From contig NZ_JXTE01000070.1 of NCBI RefSeq assembly GCF_000972385.1, positions 1 to 64,000 on the forward strand: DNA of 64,000 bases. Direction: 5' to 3'. The position numbers were made by a program, and so were the translations under genes. This document shows, one piece after another, positions 52,689 to 61,764 of the stretch. How positions within the stretch are numbered: position 1 is the first letter of the stretch; each line of letters opens with the position of its first letter. The notes below the pieces were generated by a model. It saw only the letters and a list, made by a program, of their open reading frames with translations. It had not been told where the DNA came from and made no database searches. The DNA is from Streptomyces sp. WM6386. GTDB lineage: Bacteria > Actinomycetota > Actinomycetes > Streptomycetales > Streptomycetaceae.

Positions 52689-54349
52689 CGGAAGTCCTCC
52701 TCGCGGTACTCGGCGTCCGAGCCGGCGGCCGTGGCCTCGCGCAGCTCGATCCGGCGGATCTTGCCGGAGACGGTCTTGGGCAGCGGCGCGAACTCCAGAC
52801 GGCGGATGCGCTTGTAGGGGGCGAGGACGTCACGGGAGTGCTCGAAGAGCACCTTCGCGGTGTCGGGCCCGGGCTCCCAGCCCTCGGCGAGGACGACGTA
52901 GGCCTTGGGCACGGCGAGGCGCAGCTCGTCCGGTGCGGGCACGACGGCCGCCTCGGCCACCGCCTCGTGCTCCAGCAGGGCGCTCTCCAGCTCGAAGGGG
53001 CTGATCTTGTAGTCGGAGGCCTTGAAGACGTCGTCGCTGCGGCCGATGTACGTCAGATAGCCGTCCTCGTCCCGCGCGGCGACGTCCCCGGTGCGGTAGT
53101 AGCCGCCGGCCATCGCCTCCGCCGTACGGTCGGCGTCGCCGTGGTAGCCGGTCATCAGCCCGACGGGCCGCGCCGAGAGGTCCAGCGCGATCTCGCCCTC
53201 GGTGGCTCCGGGCGCGCCGCTCACCGGGTCCAGCAACTCCACCCGGTAGCCGGGGCTCGGCCGCCCCATGGAGCCCGTCTTCAGCGGCTGGCCGGGGCTG
53301 TTGGAGACCTGGACGGCCGTCTCGGTCTGCCCGAAGCCGTCCCGGACGGTGACGCCCCACCCCCGGCGCACCTGCTCGATGACCTCGGGGTTGAGCGGCT
53401 CCCCCGCGGCCACCACCTCGCGCGGCGGTGTCCGCAGCTGGGTCAGATCGGCCTGGATGAGCATGCGCCAGACGGTCGGCGGGGCACAGAAGGTCGTGAC
53501 GCCCGCGCGGTCCATCTCCGCCATCAGGCGGGCCGCGTCGAAGCGTGTGTAGTTGTGGATGAAGACGGTCGCCTCCGCGTTCCACGGCGCGAAGAGGTTC
53601 GACCAGGCGTGCTTGGCCCAGCCGGGCGAGGAGATGTTCAGATGCACGTCACCGGGCCGGAGACCGATCCAGTACATGGTGGCCAGGTGCCCGATCGGGT
53701 ACGAGGTGTGGGTGTGCTCGACCAGCTTGGGTCGGGCGGTGGTGCCCGAGGTGAAGTAGAGCATCAGCGGGTCGTCCGCCCGGGTCTCGCCGTCGGACGT
53801 GAACCGCGGGGAGGCTTCGTAGGCGTCCTCGTAGCGCCGCCAGCCCCGGGGAGCGCCGCCGACCGCGATCCGGGTGTAGTCGCCGGGCACGTCGTCGAAC
53901 TTGCCGGTGTCCTCGGCGCGTACGAGCACATGGCGGACCCCGCCGCGCTCGACCCGGTCACGCAGGTCGGCGGGGCCCAGCAGCGGCGTGGCCGGGATGA
54001 CGACGGCGCGGAGCTTCATCGCCGCCAGGGCCGTCTCCCACAGCTCGGCCTGGTTGCCGAGCATGACGAGGACGCGGTCCTCGGCGTCCACACCCTGCGC
54101 GCGCAGCCAGTTGGCGACGCGGTCCGAGCGCTCGGACATCTGAGCGAAGGAGAGCCGGACCTCGCTGCCGTCCTCCTCGACGATGTGCAGGGCGGTCCTG
54201 TCGTTCCCTTCGGCGATGACGTCGAACCAGTCGAGCGCCCAGTTGAAGCGGTCGGGGCGGGGCCAGCCGAAGCCGTCGTAGGCCGTCGCGTAGTCCTCGC
54301 GATGCTGCAGCAGGAAGTCCCGCGCGCTGCGGAAGGCGGCCGTCGTCAT
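52685..54349 (-). CDS. AMP-binding acyl-CoA synthetase (medium-chain/acetoacetyl-like type)
   Basis: A 554-residue ANL ligase closer to the medium-chain acyl-CoA synthetase group. LYFTSGTTARPKLVEHTHTSYPIGH (P-loop), NISSPGWAKHAWSNLFAPWNAEATVFI (family motif), DGFGQTETAV, GYYRTGDVAARDEDGYLTYIGRSDDVFKASDYKISPFELES, and KTVSGKIRRIELRE with the catalytic Lys. The ATG at 54349 has GAGGAGA upstream; the frame continues to 54394. It is first of two coupled synthetase genes and divergent from a GAF-LuxR regulator. Confidence 0.93.
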   Translation of the reverse strand: MTTAAFRSARDFLLQHREDYATAYDGFGWPRPDRFNWALDWFDVIAEGNDRTALHIVEEDGSEVRLSFAQMSERSDRVANWLRAQGVDAEDRVLVMLGNQAELWETALAAMKLRAVVIPATPLLGPADLRDRVERGGVRHVLVRAEDTGKFDDVPGDYTRIAVGGAPRGWRRYEDAYEASPRFTSDGETRADDPLMLYFTSGTTARPKLVEHTHTSYPIGHLATMYWIGLRPGDVHLNISSPGWAKHAWSNLFAPWNAEATVFIHNYTRFDAARLMAEMDRAGVTTFCAPPTVWRMLIQADLTQLRTPPREVVAAGEPLNPEVIEQVRRGWGVTVRDGFGQTETAVQVSNSPGQPLKTGSMGRPSPGYRVELLDPVSGAPGATEGEIALDLSARPVGLMTGYHGDADRTAEAMAGGYYRTGDVAARDEDGYLTYIGRSDDVFKASDYKISPFELESALLEHEAVAEAAVVPAPDELRLAVPKAYVVLAEGWEPGPDTAKVLFEHSRDVLAPYKRIRRLEFAPLPKTVSGKIRRIELREATAAGSDAEYREEDFR

Positions 54350-54421
54350 GTCTTCTCCTCTGTGCCGGACCATTGCCGGGCGGCTCTCTGCCATCGTGTA
54401 ATCCGTGATGCAGGTCTCACT

Positions 54422-54437
54422 ACCCCCGAACGGGGGT
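54422..54437. promoter_or_regulatory. Operator palindrome between synthetase and GAF-LuxR genes
   Basis: ACCCCCGAACGGGGGT has perfect 7-bp arms around AA. It lies 27 bp before the regulator start and 73 bp upstream of the synthetase start. It is probably bound by the regulator. Confidence 0.6.
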
Positions 54438-54463
54438 GTGCGCTGCGGCGAAGGGACGAATGC

Positions 54464-55288
54464 GTGGCGGTGGACACGGCCGGGACGGTGGAGATTCGCG
54501 GTGCGCTGGCGCGGCTGCGGCGGACGACGGGGCTGCCCGTCGCCTTCGGCGGGCTGGTGGAGCCGGGGCGACCGCAGATGCGCATCAGTGAACTGAGCGG
54601 CACGGCCACGGCCGCGCTCCGCTCGCTCGCGGTGATCTCCGGCAGCGGCCTGGGCGGCAAGGCGGTCGCCCTGGCCCGTCCCTGCGCGGTGACGGACTAC
54701 TCCTCCTCACGGCAGATCAGCCACGAGTACGACCTGCCGGTCGCCGCCGAGGGACTGCGGGCGATCGTGGCGGTGCCCGTGGTCGTACGGCGTCGGGTGC
54801 GGGGCGTGCTCTACGGGGCGCTGCGCGCCGCCCAGCCGCTGGGCGACCGCACGCTGAGCGCGGCGGTGGCCGCGGCGCGGGACGTGGAGCAGGCGCTGGT
54901 GGTGCGGGACGAGGCGCGGGGGCTGGTGGAGGCTTCGCAGGCGGCCCGTACGGTCGACCCCGTGGGCCGGGAACAGGTGCGGGAAGCGCATGCGGCCCTG
55001 CGGGCCCTGGCGTCGCGGATCACCGACCCGGTGCTGCGGGCCGAACTGCTGCACGCCTGCGGACTCCTGGCCCCCCGGGCACCGGCCGAGGACATCGCTC
55101 TCGCCCCCCGTGAGCTGGACGTCCTGGCCTGTGTGGCCGCGGGGGCGACGAACGCGGTGGCCGCCGAACGACTGGGGCTGCGGCCCGAGACGGTCAAGGG
55201 CTATCTGCGCTCGGCGATGCGGAGGCTGGGGGCGCACACCCGTGGGGAGGCGGTGGTGGCGGCGCGCCGGGCGGGGGTGCTGCCGTAA
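54464..55288 (+). CDS. GAF-domain LuxR-type transcriptional regulator
   Basis: A 274-residue regulator. The N-terminal ~170 residues look like a GAF sensor domain (LRRTTGLPVAFGGLVEPGRPQMRISELSG, LGGKAVALARPCAVTDYSSSRQISHEYD, AIVAVPVVVRRRVRGVLYGALR). The C-terminal LuxR helix-turn-helix reads LAPRELDVLACVAAGATNAVAAERLGLRPETVKGYLRSAMRRLGAHTR. The GTG at 54464 follows GAAGGGA. It is divergent from the acyl-CoA synthetases, so it may sense a fatty acid or aromatic acid or its CoA ester (inference). Confidence 0.88.
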   Translation: MAVDTAGTVEIRGALARLRRTTGLPVAFGGLVEPGRPQMRISELSGTATAALRSLAVISGSGLGGKAVALARPCAVTDYSSSRQISHEYDLPVAAEGLRAIVAVPVVVRRRVRGVLYGALRAAQPLGDRTLSAAVAAARDVEQALVVRDEARGLVEASQAARTVDPVGREQVREAHAALRALASRITDPVLRAELLHACGLLAPRAPAEDIALAPRELDVLACVAAGATNAVAAERLGLRPETVKGYLRSAMRRLGAHTRGEAVVAARRAGVLP

Positions 55289-55438
55289 CACAGCGTTGAC
55301 AATTCATTCATGGAGCGGCACTTTGAATTTCTCCATGCTGCAAGGTTGTTATTTCCCTCACCGCGTCGTCGGTCCGAATTTCTAAGAGACCTTGCCTAGA
55401 ATTTGGCCCGGACACGACACACGAGGGGAGCGGTGACC

Positions 55439-58246
55439 GTGCGACGGGACTTCAAGGAGCCTGCCAGATGCCGCCCCGACCTGGTCATCGGCCGGGACGA
55501 GGTGTTCGGCCAGGCCCGTGAGCAGCTCGCCCGGGGCGGCAGCGTGCTCCTGCACGGCCCGGCCGGAATAGGAAAGTCGACCGTCCTGCGGGCATTGGCC
55601 GCGGAAAACGGCGGCGCGGCCCGCACCGTGCTGCGCTGCTCGGCCACCGAGTCCGAATCCCACCTCCCCTTCCTCGCCCTCGCCGACCTGCTCGGTCTGG
55701 TCCTCGACGAGGTGTCCGGCAAGCTGCCCGCGGCCCAGCTCACCGCCCTGGAGTCGGCGCTCACCGGCCGCGGCGAGTCCACCCTGCAGCGCGACGGACT
55801 CGCCCTGCGCCTCGCGGTGCTCTCCGCGCTGCGCGCGCTCGCCGCCGAGGGACCCGTACTGATCGTCGCCGACGACGTGCAATGGCTGGACTCGGCCAGC
55901 GCCGAGCTCCTCGGCTTCGCCGCCCGCCGGCTCGGTGAGACACCTGTGCGCATGCTGAGCGCGGTGCGTACCGAGGGCCAGGAGTACGACCGTCATCTAC
56001 GCGCGTCCCCGCCGGACACCCTCGCCCTGCGCGTCAACCCGCTCACCCGCACCCAGGTCTCCGAGCTGCTCGGCCACCGCGGCTACACCGGCCTGCCCCG
56101 CTCCACGGTCCGCGACATCCACCGCACCAGCGGCGGCAACCCGCTCTTCGCCCTGGAACTCGGCCGCGCCCTCAGCGAGAACCCCACCTCGCCCCGCCCG
56201 GGCGAGCCGCTGCCGGTGCCCACCTCGCTGCGCGCCCTCGTCCTGAACCGCCTGGAGATGCTCTCCGACGAGGCCCGTCGCACCCTCCTCGTCGCCAGCG
56301 CCGGCGCCCGCCCCACCCCCGCCCTGCTGCGCGCGGCCGGCCGCGAGAACGCGGAGGCCGAGACCGCCCAGGCGGCGGCGCTCGGGCTGCTGGCCACCGA
56401 ACCCGAGGGGCCCGCCGTACGGTTCGCGCATCCGCTGATCTCGGCCGCGCTGTACGCGGAGGCGCCCGCACACGAACGGCGGGCCGCGCACGCCGCGCTG
56501 TCCGAGGCGGCCTCCGACCCGATCGAACGGGCCCGGCACCTCGCCCTGGCCACCACCGGCACCGACCCCAGGACCGCCAACAGCCTCGCCGAGGCCGCCG
56601 CCCTCGCCCGGGACCGCGGGGCCCCTTCGGTCGCCGCCTCCCTCGGACTGCTCGCCGCCCGGCACACCCCGCCCGACGGCACCCCGGACCCCGACGCGCG
56701 CCGGCTCCAGGCCGCCGAGGACGCGATCACCGCGGGCGAGCTGGACCTCGCCCGGGACATCGCCCGCGACGTGCTCACCCGGGCGACCGTGCCCGCGGAC
56801 CGGGTGCGGGCCTGGATCATCGTGATCGACACGGCGGGCCACGCCATGACGGAGGTCGACTCGGTCTTCCCGCAGGCCCTCGCCGACGCCGGCGAGGACC
56901 CCAAGCTGCTCGCCCTGATCCACTACCAGCTGACCTGGCGGGCCCTGCTCGTGGACGGCGACTTCGACCAGGCCCGCGAGGAGGCCGCGCACTCGGCGGC
57001 GCTGGCCGCGCAGGCCGCCGACCGCTACAACGAGCTGATGGCGCTCGCCTTCCAGGCCCAGATCGAGACCCTGATGGGCCACCCGGACGCCCCCGCGACC
57101 ATCAAACGCGCCCTGAAGGAACCCCAGGACCCCAGGGTGGCGTGCCATCACAACGGGGCCGGCTACTCGCGGTTCCGCTGGCTGATCATGAGCGACCAGC
57201 TGTCCGAGGCGCGCACGACGGTCACCGCGCTGCTGCGCGAGGTGCAGCGCCGCGGGTCCGTCGAGAGCGAGGTGCACTTCCTGCGCGGGGTCGCCGAGAC
57301 CGAGCTGCGCTCCGGGCACTGCGGACGCGCCCTCGACCTCGCCCGGGAGAGCCTGATGCTGGCCCGGGACACCGGCATCGGCGAGGTGGCCTCCGCCGTG
57401 CTCACCTCGCTCTGCGAGGCCTCCGGCGGCGATGTCGAGCGGGCGCTGGAGCTGGCCCGGGAGGCGGTCGAGCACGCCGAGCGGGACGGCGACCAGATGT
57501 ACGTCTCGCGCGGCCTGGCCGCCCTCGGGTACGCCCAGCTGGTGGCCGGGGACGCGGAGGGAACGGTGCGTTCGCTGCGCCGGGTGCGGGAGCTGGAGCA
57601 CGGTCTCGGCATCACCGACCCGGCGCGCGGCCGCTGGCAGGGCGACCTGGCCGAGGCTCTCGTCCGGATCGGCGAGCTGCGCGAGGCGCAGGACGTCGTC
57701 GACGTGACCCGCGAGCAGGCGCTGCGGCTCGGCCGCGAGAGCGTGCTCGCCGTGCTGGACCGCGCGGAGTCGCTGGTGCGGGCCGCGCGCGGCGAACACG
57801 AGGCCGCGCTCGCCCGGTTGACGTCGGTGCAGGACCGGCTGGCCAAGCTGGGCTACGGCCTGGAGGAGGCCCGTACCGCCTTCGCGGTGGTCCAGCTGCG
57901 CACCGGGCTGCCGAGACCGGCGTCGTACGACGAGGCGGCACGGCTGTTCCGCCGCTGCCGGGCGCTGCCGTGGCTGCGTCAGGTGGACGCGGCGACCGCC
58001 CAGCCGGTCGTCGCGCCGGAGCAGTCCGCCCCCGTACCGACGGCGGACGCGCTGGATGGTCTCGCCTCGATGGAGCGTCAGGTCGCCGCGCTCGTCATGG
58101 AGGGCGCGACCAACCGGGAGATAGCCGCCCGGCTGTTCATCAGCGTCAAGACGGTCGAGGCGACCCTGACCCGGGTCTACCGCAAGCTGGGGATCCGATC
58201 ACGGGTGGACATCGTGCGACTGGCGGCGGGGCGCCGCACCAAGTGA
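55439..58246 (+). CDS. Large ATP-binding LuxR-family regulator (LAL type)
   Basis: About 935 residues. N-terminal AAA/NB-ARC-like ATPase: LLHGPAGIGKSTVLRAL (Walker A) and PVLIVADDVQWLDSASAELL (Walker B). A long helical, TPR-like middle follows, and the C-terminal LuxR helix-turn-helix is LASMERQVAALVMEGATNREIAARLFISVKTVEATLTRVYRKLGIRSR. Frames open from 55403 (TTG); the GTG at 55439 has AGGGGAG eight bases upstream. It lies upstream of the secreted trypsin in the same direction and is a candidate activator of it. The 55289-55438 leader is unusually AT-rich and contains TTGACA and a CATGGAG/CTCCATG inverted repeat. Confidence 0.88.
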   Translation: MRRDFKEPARCRPDLVIGRDEVFGQAREQLARGGSVLLHGPAGIGKSTVLRALAAENGGAARTVLRCSATESESHLPFLALADLLGLVLDEVSGKLPAAQLTALESALTGRGESTLQRDGLALRLAVLSALRALAAEGPVLIVADDVQWLDSASAELLGFAARRLGETPVRMLSAVRTEGQEYDRHLRASPPDTLALRVNPLTRTQVSELLGHRGYTGLPRSTVRDIHRTSGGNPLFALELGRALSENPTSPRPGEPLPVPTSLRALVLNRLEMLSDEARRTLLVASAGARPTPALLRAAGRENAEAETAQAAALGLLATEPEGPAVRFAHPLISAALYAEAPAHERRAAHAALSEAASDPIERARHLALATTGTDPRTANSLAEAAALARDRGAPSVAASLGLLAARHTPPDGTPDPDARRLQAAEDAITAGELDLARDIARDVLTRATVPADRVRAWIIVIDTAGHAMTEVDSVFPQALADAGEDPKLLALIHYQLTWRALLVDGDFDQAREEAAHSAALAAQAADRYNELMALAFQAQIETLMGHPDAPATIKRALKEPQDPRVACHHNGAGYSRFRWLIMSDQLSEARTTVTALLREVQRRGSVESEVHFLRGVAETELRSGHCGRALDLARESLMLARDTGIGEVASAVLTSLCEASGGDVERALELAREAVEHAERDGDQMYVSRGLAALGYAQLVAGDAEGTVRSLRRVRELEHGLGITDPARGRWQGDLAEALVRIGELREAQDVVDVTREQALRLGRESVLAVLDRAESLVRAARGEHEAALARLTSVQDRLAKLGYGLEEARTAFAVVQLRTGLPRPASYDEAARLFRRCRALPWLRQVDAATAQPVVAPEQSAPVPTADALDGLASMERQVAALVMEGATNREIAARLFISVKTVEATLTRVYRKLGIRSRVDIVRLAAGRRTK

Positions 58247-58315
58247 GGATCCGCGGGGTCTCCTGACCCCGCGGTGGTGTGCCGTGCTCCCATCGAGGGT
58301 TTTCCCTGTCCAACT

Positions 58316-58364
58316 CCCCTAGGGGGTTCCCTCATTGGGAAGGGGAACTTCCGAGTTCTAGGTT
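58316..58364 (+). promoter_or_regulatory. Trypsin-gene promoter with upstream palindrome
   Basis: TTGGGA (58335-58340), 18-bp spacer and TAGGTT (58359-58364) form a likely promoter. Just upstream is the palindrome CCCCTAGGGG (58316-58325), followed by GTTCCC...GGGAAC-like repeats that could bind the adjacent LuxR activator. Confidence 0.5.
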
Positions 58365-58470
58365 ATGAACGTGCCGCTCGCCCGGGCATACGGGGGTCGG
58401 TCCCGCGGCCCCCGTACACCACCCCCCACACCCGCGCGACCCCCACCGGCAACCCCCACTGAGGAGACTC

Positions 58471-59262
58471 ATGTTCGGGCTCAACCGCGCAAAGAAGACC
58501 GCCGCGCTCCTCGCGGCGACCGCTGCCGCCGCCGCGACAGCACTGATCGGCGCCCCCAACGCCGTCGCCGCTCCCCAGCCCATCGTCGGCGGTACGACCA
58601 CCACGACGACCTCGTACCCCTTCATGATGCAGATCACGGACGCCTCGCAGAACCAGTTCTGCGGCGGCACCCTGGTCTCCTCCACCAAGGTCGTGACCGC
58701 GGCCCACTGTATGGTCGGCGAGACCACCAGCAGCGTGAGAGTCGTCGGCGGCCGCACCTACCTCAACGGCACGAACGGCACGGTCAGCCGGGTCAGCAAG
58801 ATCTGGATCAACCCGTCCTACACGGACGCCACCAACGGTGACGACGTGGCCGTCCTCACCCTCTCGACGGCGATGTCGTACACCCCGGCGTCGTACGTCT
58901 CCTCGTCCCAGACCAGCGTGTACGCGGCCGGCACCACGGCCCGCATCCTCGGCTGGGGCACCACGTCGTCGAACGGCAGCTCCTCCAACCAGCTGCGCAC
59001 CGCGACGGTGCCGATCGTCTCCGACTCCAGCTGCGCGAGCAGCTACGGCTCGGACTTCATCTCGTCCGACATGGTTTGCGCCGGATACACCTCCGGCGGC
59101 ACAGACACCTGCCAGGGCGACAGCGGCGGTCCCCTGCTCATCGGGGGCGTCCTGGCAGGGATCACTTCATGGGGAGAGGGCTGCGCTCAGGCCGGTTACC
59201 CGGGTGTGTACACCCGGCTGACCACCTTCTCGAGCCTGGTGACCACGCAGGTCAACTCATAA
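58471..59262 (+). CDS. Secreted trypsin-like serine protease (S1)
   Basis: A 263-residue pre-pro-protease: signal peptide MFGLNRAKKTAALLAATAAA..., then a very short propeptide and the mature N-terminus IVGG (residue 38). The catalytic triad is visible: TAAHC (His), GDDVAVLTL (Asp) and TCQGDSGGP (Ser). The Asp of GTDTCQGD, six residues before the catalytic Ser, gives trypsin (Arg/Lys) specificity. It closely resembles Streptomyces griseus trypsin. ATG start after a GAGGAG ribosome site. Confidence 0.96.
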   Translation: MFGLNRAKKTAALLAATAAAAATALIGAPNAVAAPQPIVGGTTTTTTSYPFMMQITDASQNQFCGGTLVSSTKVVTAAHCMVGETTSSVRVVGGRTYLNGTNGTVSRVSKIWINPSYTDATNGDDVAVLTLSTAMSYTPASYVSSSQTSVYAAGTTARILGWGTTSSNGSSSNQLRTATVPIVSDSSCASSYGSDFISSDMVCAGYTSGGTDTCQGDSGGPLLIGGVLAGITSWGEGCAQAGYPGVYTRLTTFSSLVTTQVNS

Positions 59263-59303
59263 CCCGGAAGTTCTCCTGAGCACCCCTCAGGTGAAAAACC
59301 AGG

Positions 59304-59340
59304 GGGCGTTGCGGGCCTCCACGAGCGGCCCGCAGCGCCC
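59304..59340. terminator. Terminator after the trypsin gene
   Basis: GGGCGTTGCGGGCC (59304-59317) pairs with GGCCCGCAGCGCCC (59327-59340) with one wobble. A smaller CCTGAG...CTCAGG hairpin lies just before it (59275-59291). It separates the convergent trypsin and winged-helix genes. Confidence 0.75.
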
Positions 59341-59353
59341 TCTATCCATGTCC

Positions 59354-60457
59354 TCAGGACTCCCGTACGACGGTCCCGAAGCGGATGTCGTACGAGGACC
59401 CGGGGTGCATGACGGCCAGCATCCGCACTCCTTCTGCGGTGACCTCGTCCCGCTGTGCCTCGGTGAGCGTGCCGAAGGGCTCGACGACCAGCGCGTCCTC
59501 CTCCAGCTTCCAGACCCCGGCGAGGAAACCGTCGACGAGGAGGGTGCTGTACGCCATGTTCCCGACCCAGCTGCGCCCCCAGTACTCGGGCGGGATCACG
59601 CGGGTGCGGTCGGCGTGGGAGAGCAGGAGGTTGTCGAACTCGGGGAGGAAGCGGGGCGGGGCCGGGGTGTCGGCGGCGGGGCGGGGCGCGTCGGGGAGGT
59701 CGAAGAGCTCGACGCCGTTCTCGTCACGGAAGGTGACCAGCTGCGGGCGCAGACGCTCGAAGGCGTCGCGCAGACGGGTCAGTCCGGCCCAGGTCTGCAT
59801 GTCCTTGACGGAGGCGGGGCCGAACGCGGCGAGGTAGCGCAGCACGGTCGCGTCCGGTGCCGGGGCCGGTTCGGCGGGGCGGCCCAGCCAGTGCTCGGCG
59901 GTGGTGAGGGCGACCTGTCCGCTCTTTCCCCACAGTCCGCGCGGGGTGACCTGGACGAGCGGGAGACGGCAGCGGGCGGCGATCCCGAGGGCCTGCGGGT
60001 CGGCGTCCGGCCACTCGGCGAGGAGTTCCTCGCGCAGCTGCTTCATGGTGCGGGGCTCGGCCTCGACGAGGTCGCGGGCGAGGACGGCGAGGCGGTCGAG
60101 GTCGACGCCCTGGAGCCCCTTGCGGAACTGCGTGAGTTCGCGGTCACGGGCGGCCTGCACCAGCGGGCGCAGGGTGAGGGTGTCGTCGGCGGTGTGGGTG
60201 TGGATGGTGGAGCGCATGGTGACGATGCGGACGACCTCGCGGTCGGCCATCAGGGCGGACAGCTCCTCGGGGGCGAAGCCGTCGAGACGGGCCGCGAGCG
60301 CGTAGTAGGGGGGTTTGACGTTCTGGGCCTGGAGGCCGAGCAGATGCTCGACGGCCGCCTTGGCGGGCAGATCCGCGCGGCGCAGCAGCAGCTGCCGGTC
60401 GAGGGTCGCGCGGTTGAGGGCGCGGGTGTCGAGCACGGGGGCCGTCGTCTTCGTCAT
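59354..60457 (-). CDS. Winged-helix DNA-binding protein (HTH_42, AlkZ/YcaQ-related)
   Basis: About 367 residues of the HTH_42 superfamily: LNRATLDRQLLLRRADLPAKAAVEHLLGLQAQNVKPPYYALAARL at the start, EVVRIVTMRSTIHTHTADD, TPRGLWGKSGQVALTTAEHWLG, and a C-terminal FLPEFDNLLLSHADRTRVIPPEYW. Relatives include the DNA glycosylase AlkZ/YcaQ that unhooks crosslinks, but this branch is mostly uncharacterised. ATG start at 60457. Confidence 0.85.
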   Translation of the reverse strand: MTKTTAPVLDTRALNRATLDRQLLLRRADLPAKAAVEHLLGLQAQNVKPPYYALAARLDGFAPEELSALMADREVVRIVTMRSTIHTHTADDTLTLRPLVQAARDRELTQFRKGLQGVDLDRLAVLARDLVEAEPRTMKQLREELLAEWPDADPQALGIAARCRLPLVQVTPRGLWGKSGQVALTTAEHWLGRPAEPAPAPDATVLRYLAAFGPASVKDMQTWAGLTRLRDAFERLRPQLVTFRDENGVELFDLPDAPRPAADTPAPPRFLPEFDNLLLSHADRTRVIPPEYWGRSWVGNMAYSTLLVDGFLAGVWKLEEDALVVEPFGTLTEAQRDEVTAEGVRMLAVMHPGSSYDIRFGTVVRES

Positions 60458-60602
60458 GGGGAACACGCTACTGAGGCTTGCGGACACCTTCTGTCCGCAA
60501 GCCTCACCGTTTCCCGCCCCGCAGGGACACGCCGATGCCGTATGCCCCGTATATCCTGCCCGTGATCACACAGCCGTCGGCTCGATCCGGGAGGCAGCCG
60601 CG

Positions 60603-61757
60603 ATGCCCGAGCGACGCAGCAGTCCGACGTCGAAGAGCCGGGGGAGGTCCGCCTGGCGCCGTGCCCTGACCTCGCCACCCCCGCCGGAGCAGCCGCCCGC
60701 GCGGCGGGCCGAGGCGACAAAGACGGAACCCGAGCAGGCGAGCATCGTCCAGGCGGCCCTGTACCGGGACGGTGTCCGGGTCTCCTCCCCCGCGACCCTC
60801 GCCGACACCTTCCGTGAGCTGCGCGAGCAGCCCTCGGGCATGGCGTGGATCGGTCTGGCCCGCCCCACCGAGACCGAACTCCTCTCCCTGGCCGCCGAGT
60901 TCGACCTTCACCCGCTGTCGGTCGAGGACGCGCTGGAGGCCCATCAGCGACCCAAGCTGGAGCGCTACGGCGACACACTCTTCGTCGTCCTGCGAGCGGC
61001 CCGCTATCTGGACGCCTCGGAGGAGGTCGACTTCGGCGAGCTGCATGTCTTCCTCGGTCCCGACTTCGTCATCACGGTCCGGCACGGCGCGGCACCCGAC
61101 CTGTCGGCGGTGCGCCGCCGTATGGAGGAGACACCGGAACTGCTGAGGCTGGGCCCGGAGGCGGTCCTGTACGCCATCCTCGACGCGGTGGTGGACGGCT
61201 ATCTACCGGTCGTGTCGGGGGTCCAGAACGACGTCGACGAGATCGAGACGGAGGTCTTCCGCGGGGACCCGGAAGTCTCCCGCCGTATCTACGAACTCTC
61301 CCGCGAAATGGTCGAGTTCCAGCGCGCCACCCGCCCCCTGGTCGGCATGCTGCACGGTCTGATGGCCGGCTTCTCCAAGTACGGCACCGACGACGAGCTC
61401 CAGCGCTACCTCCGCGACGTCGCCGACCACGTCACCCACACCAGCGAACGCGTCGACGGCTTCCGCCTGGCCCTCACCGAGATCCTCACCGTGAACGCGA
61501 CGCTGGTCACCCAGCAGCAGAACGCGGAGATGCGGGCGCTGGCGGAGGCGGGGTTCGAGCAGAACGAGGAGATCAAGAAGATCTCGTCGTGGGCGGCGAT
61601 TCTCTTTGCTCCAACACTGGTCGGAACTATTTACGGCATGAACTTCGAGGACATGCCCGAGTTGGGCTGGAGCTTCGGATACCCCTTGGCGATCGGCCTG
61701 ATGGGGGTGGTCTGCGTCAGTTTGTACTTGATTTTCAAGCGACGGGACTGGCTCTGA
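60603..61757 (+). CDS. corA: CorA-family magnesium/cobalt transporter
   Basis: A 384-residue CorA protein. An N-terminal basic, Pro-rich tail of ~45 residues precedes the alpha/beta cytoplasmic domain (GLARPTETELLSLAAEFDLHPLSVEDALEAHQRPKLERYGDTLFVVLRAARY). A long stalk helix follows, then two C-terminal membrane helices: ISSWAAILFAPTLVGTIYGMNF, with the YGMNF selectivity motif, and LAIGLMGVVCVSLYLIF. The last residues KRRDWL are the basic CorA end. It should form a pentameric channel for divalent cations. Confidence 0.94.
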   Translation: MPERRSSPTSKSRGRSAWRRALTSPPPPEQPPARRAEATKTEPEQASIVQAALYRDGVRVSSPATLADTFRELREQPSGMAWIGLARPTETELLSLAAEFDLHPLSVEDALEAHQRPKLERYGDTLFVVLRAARYLDASEEVDFGELHVFLGPDFVITVRHGAAPDLSAVRRRMEETPELLRLGPEAVLYAILDAVVDGYLPVVSGVQNDVDEIETEVFRGDPEVSRRIYELSREMVEFQRATRPLVGMLHGLMAGFSKYGTDDELQRYLRDVADHVTHTSERVDGFRLALTEILTVNATLVTQQQNAEMRALAEAGFEQNEEIKKISSWAAILFAPTLVGTIYGMNFEDMPELGWSFGYPLAIGLMGVVCVSLYLIFKRRDWL

Positions 61758-61764
61758 GTCCCTC

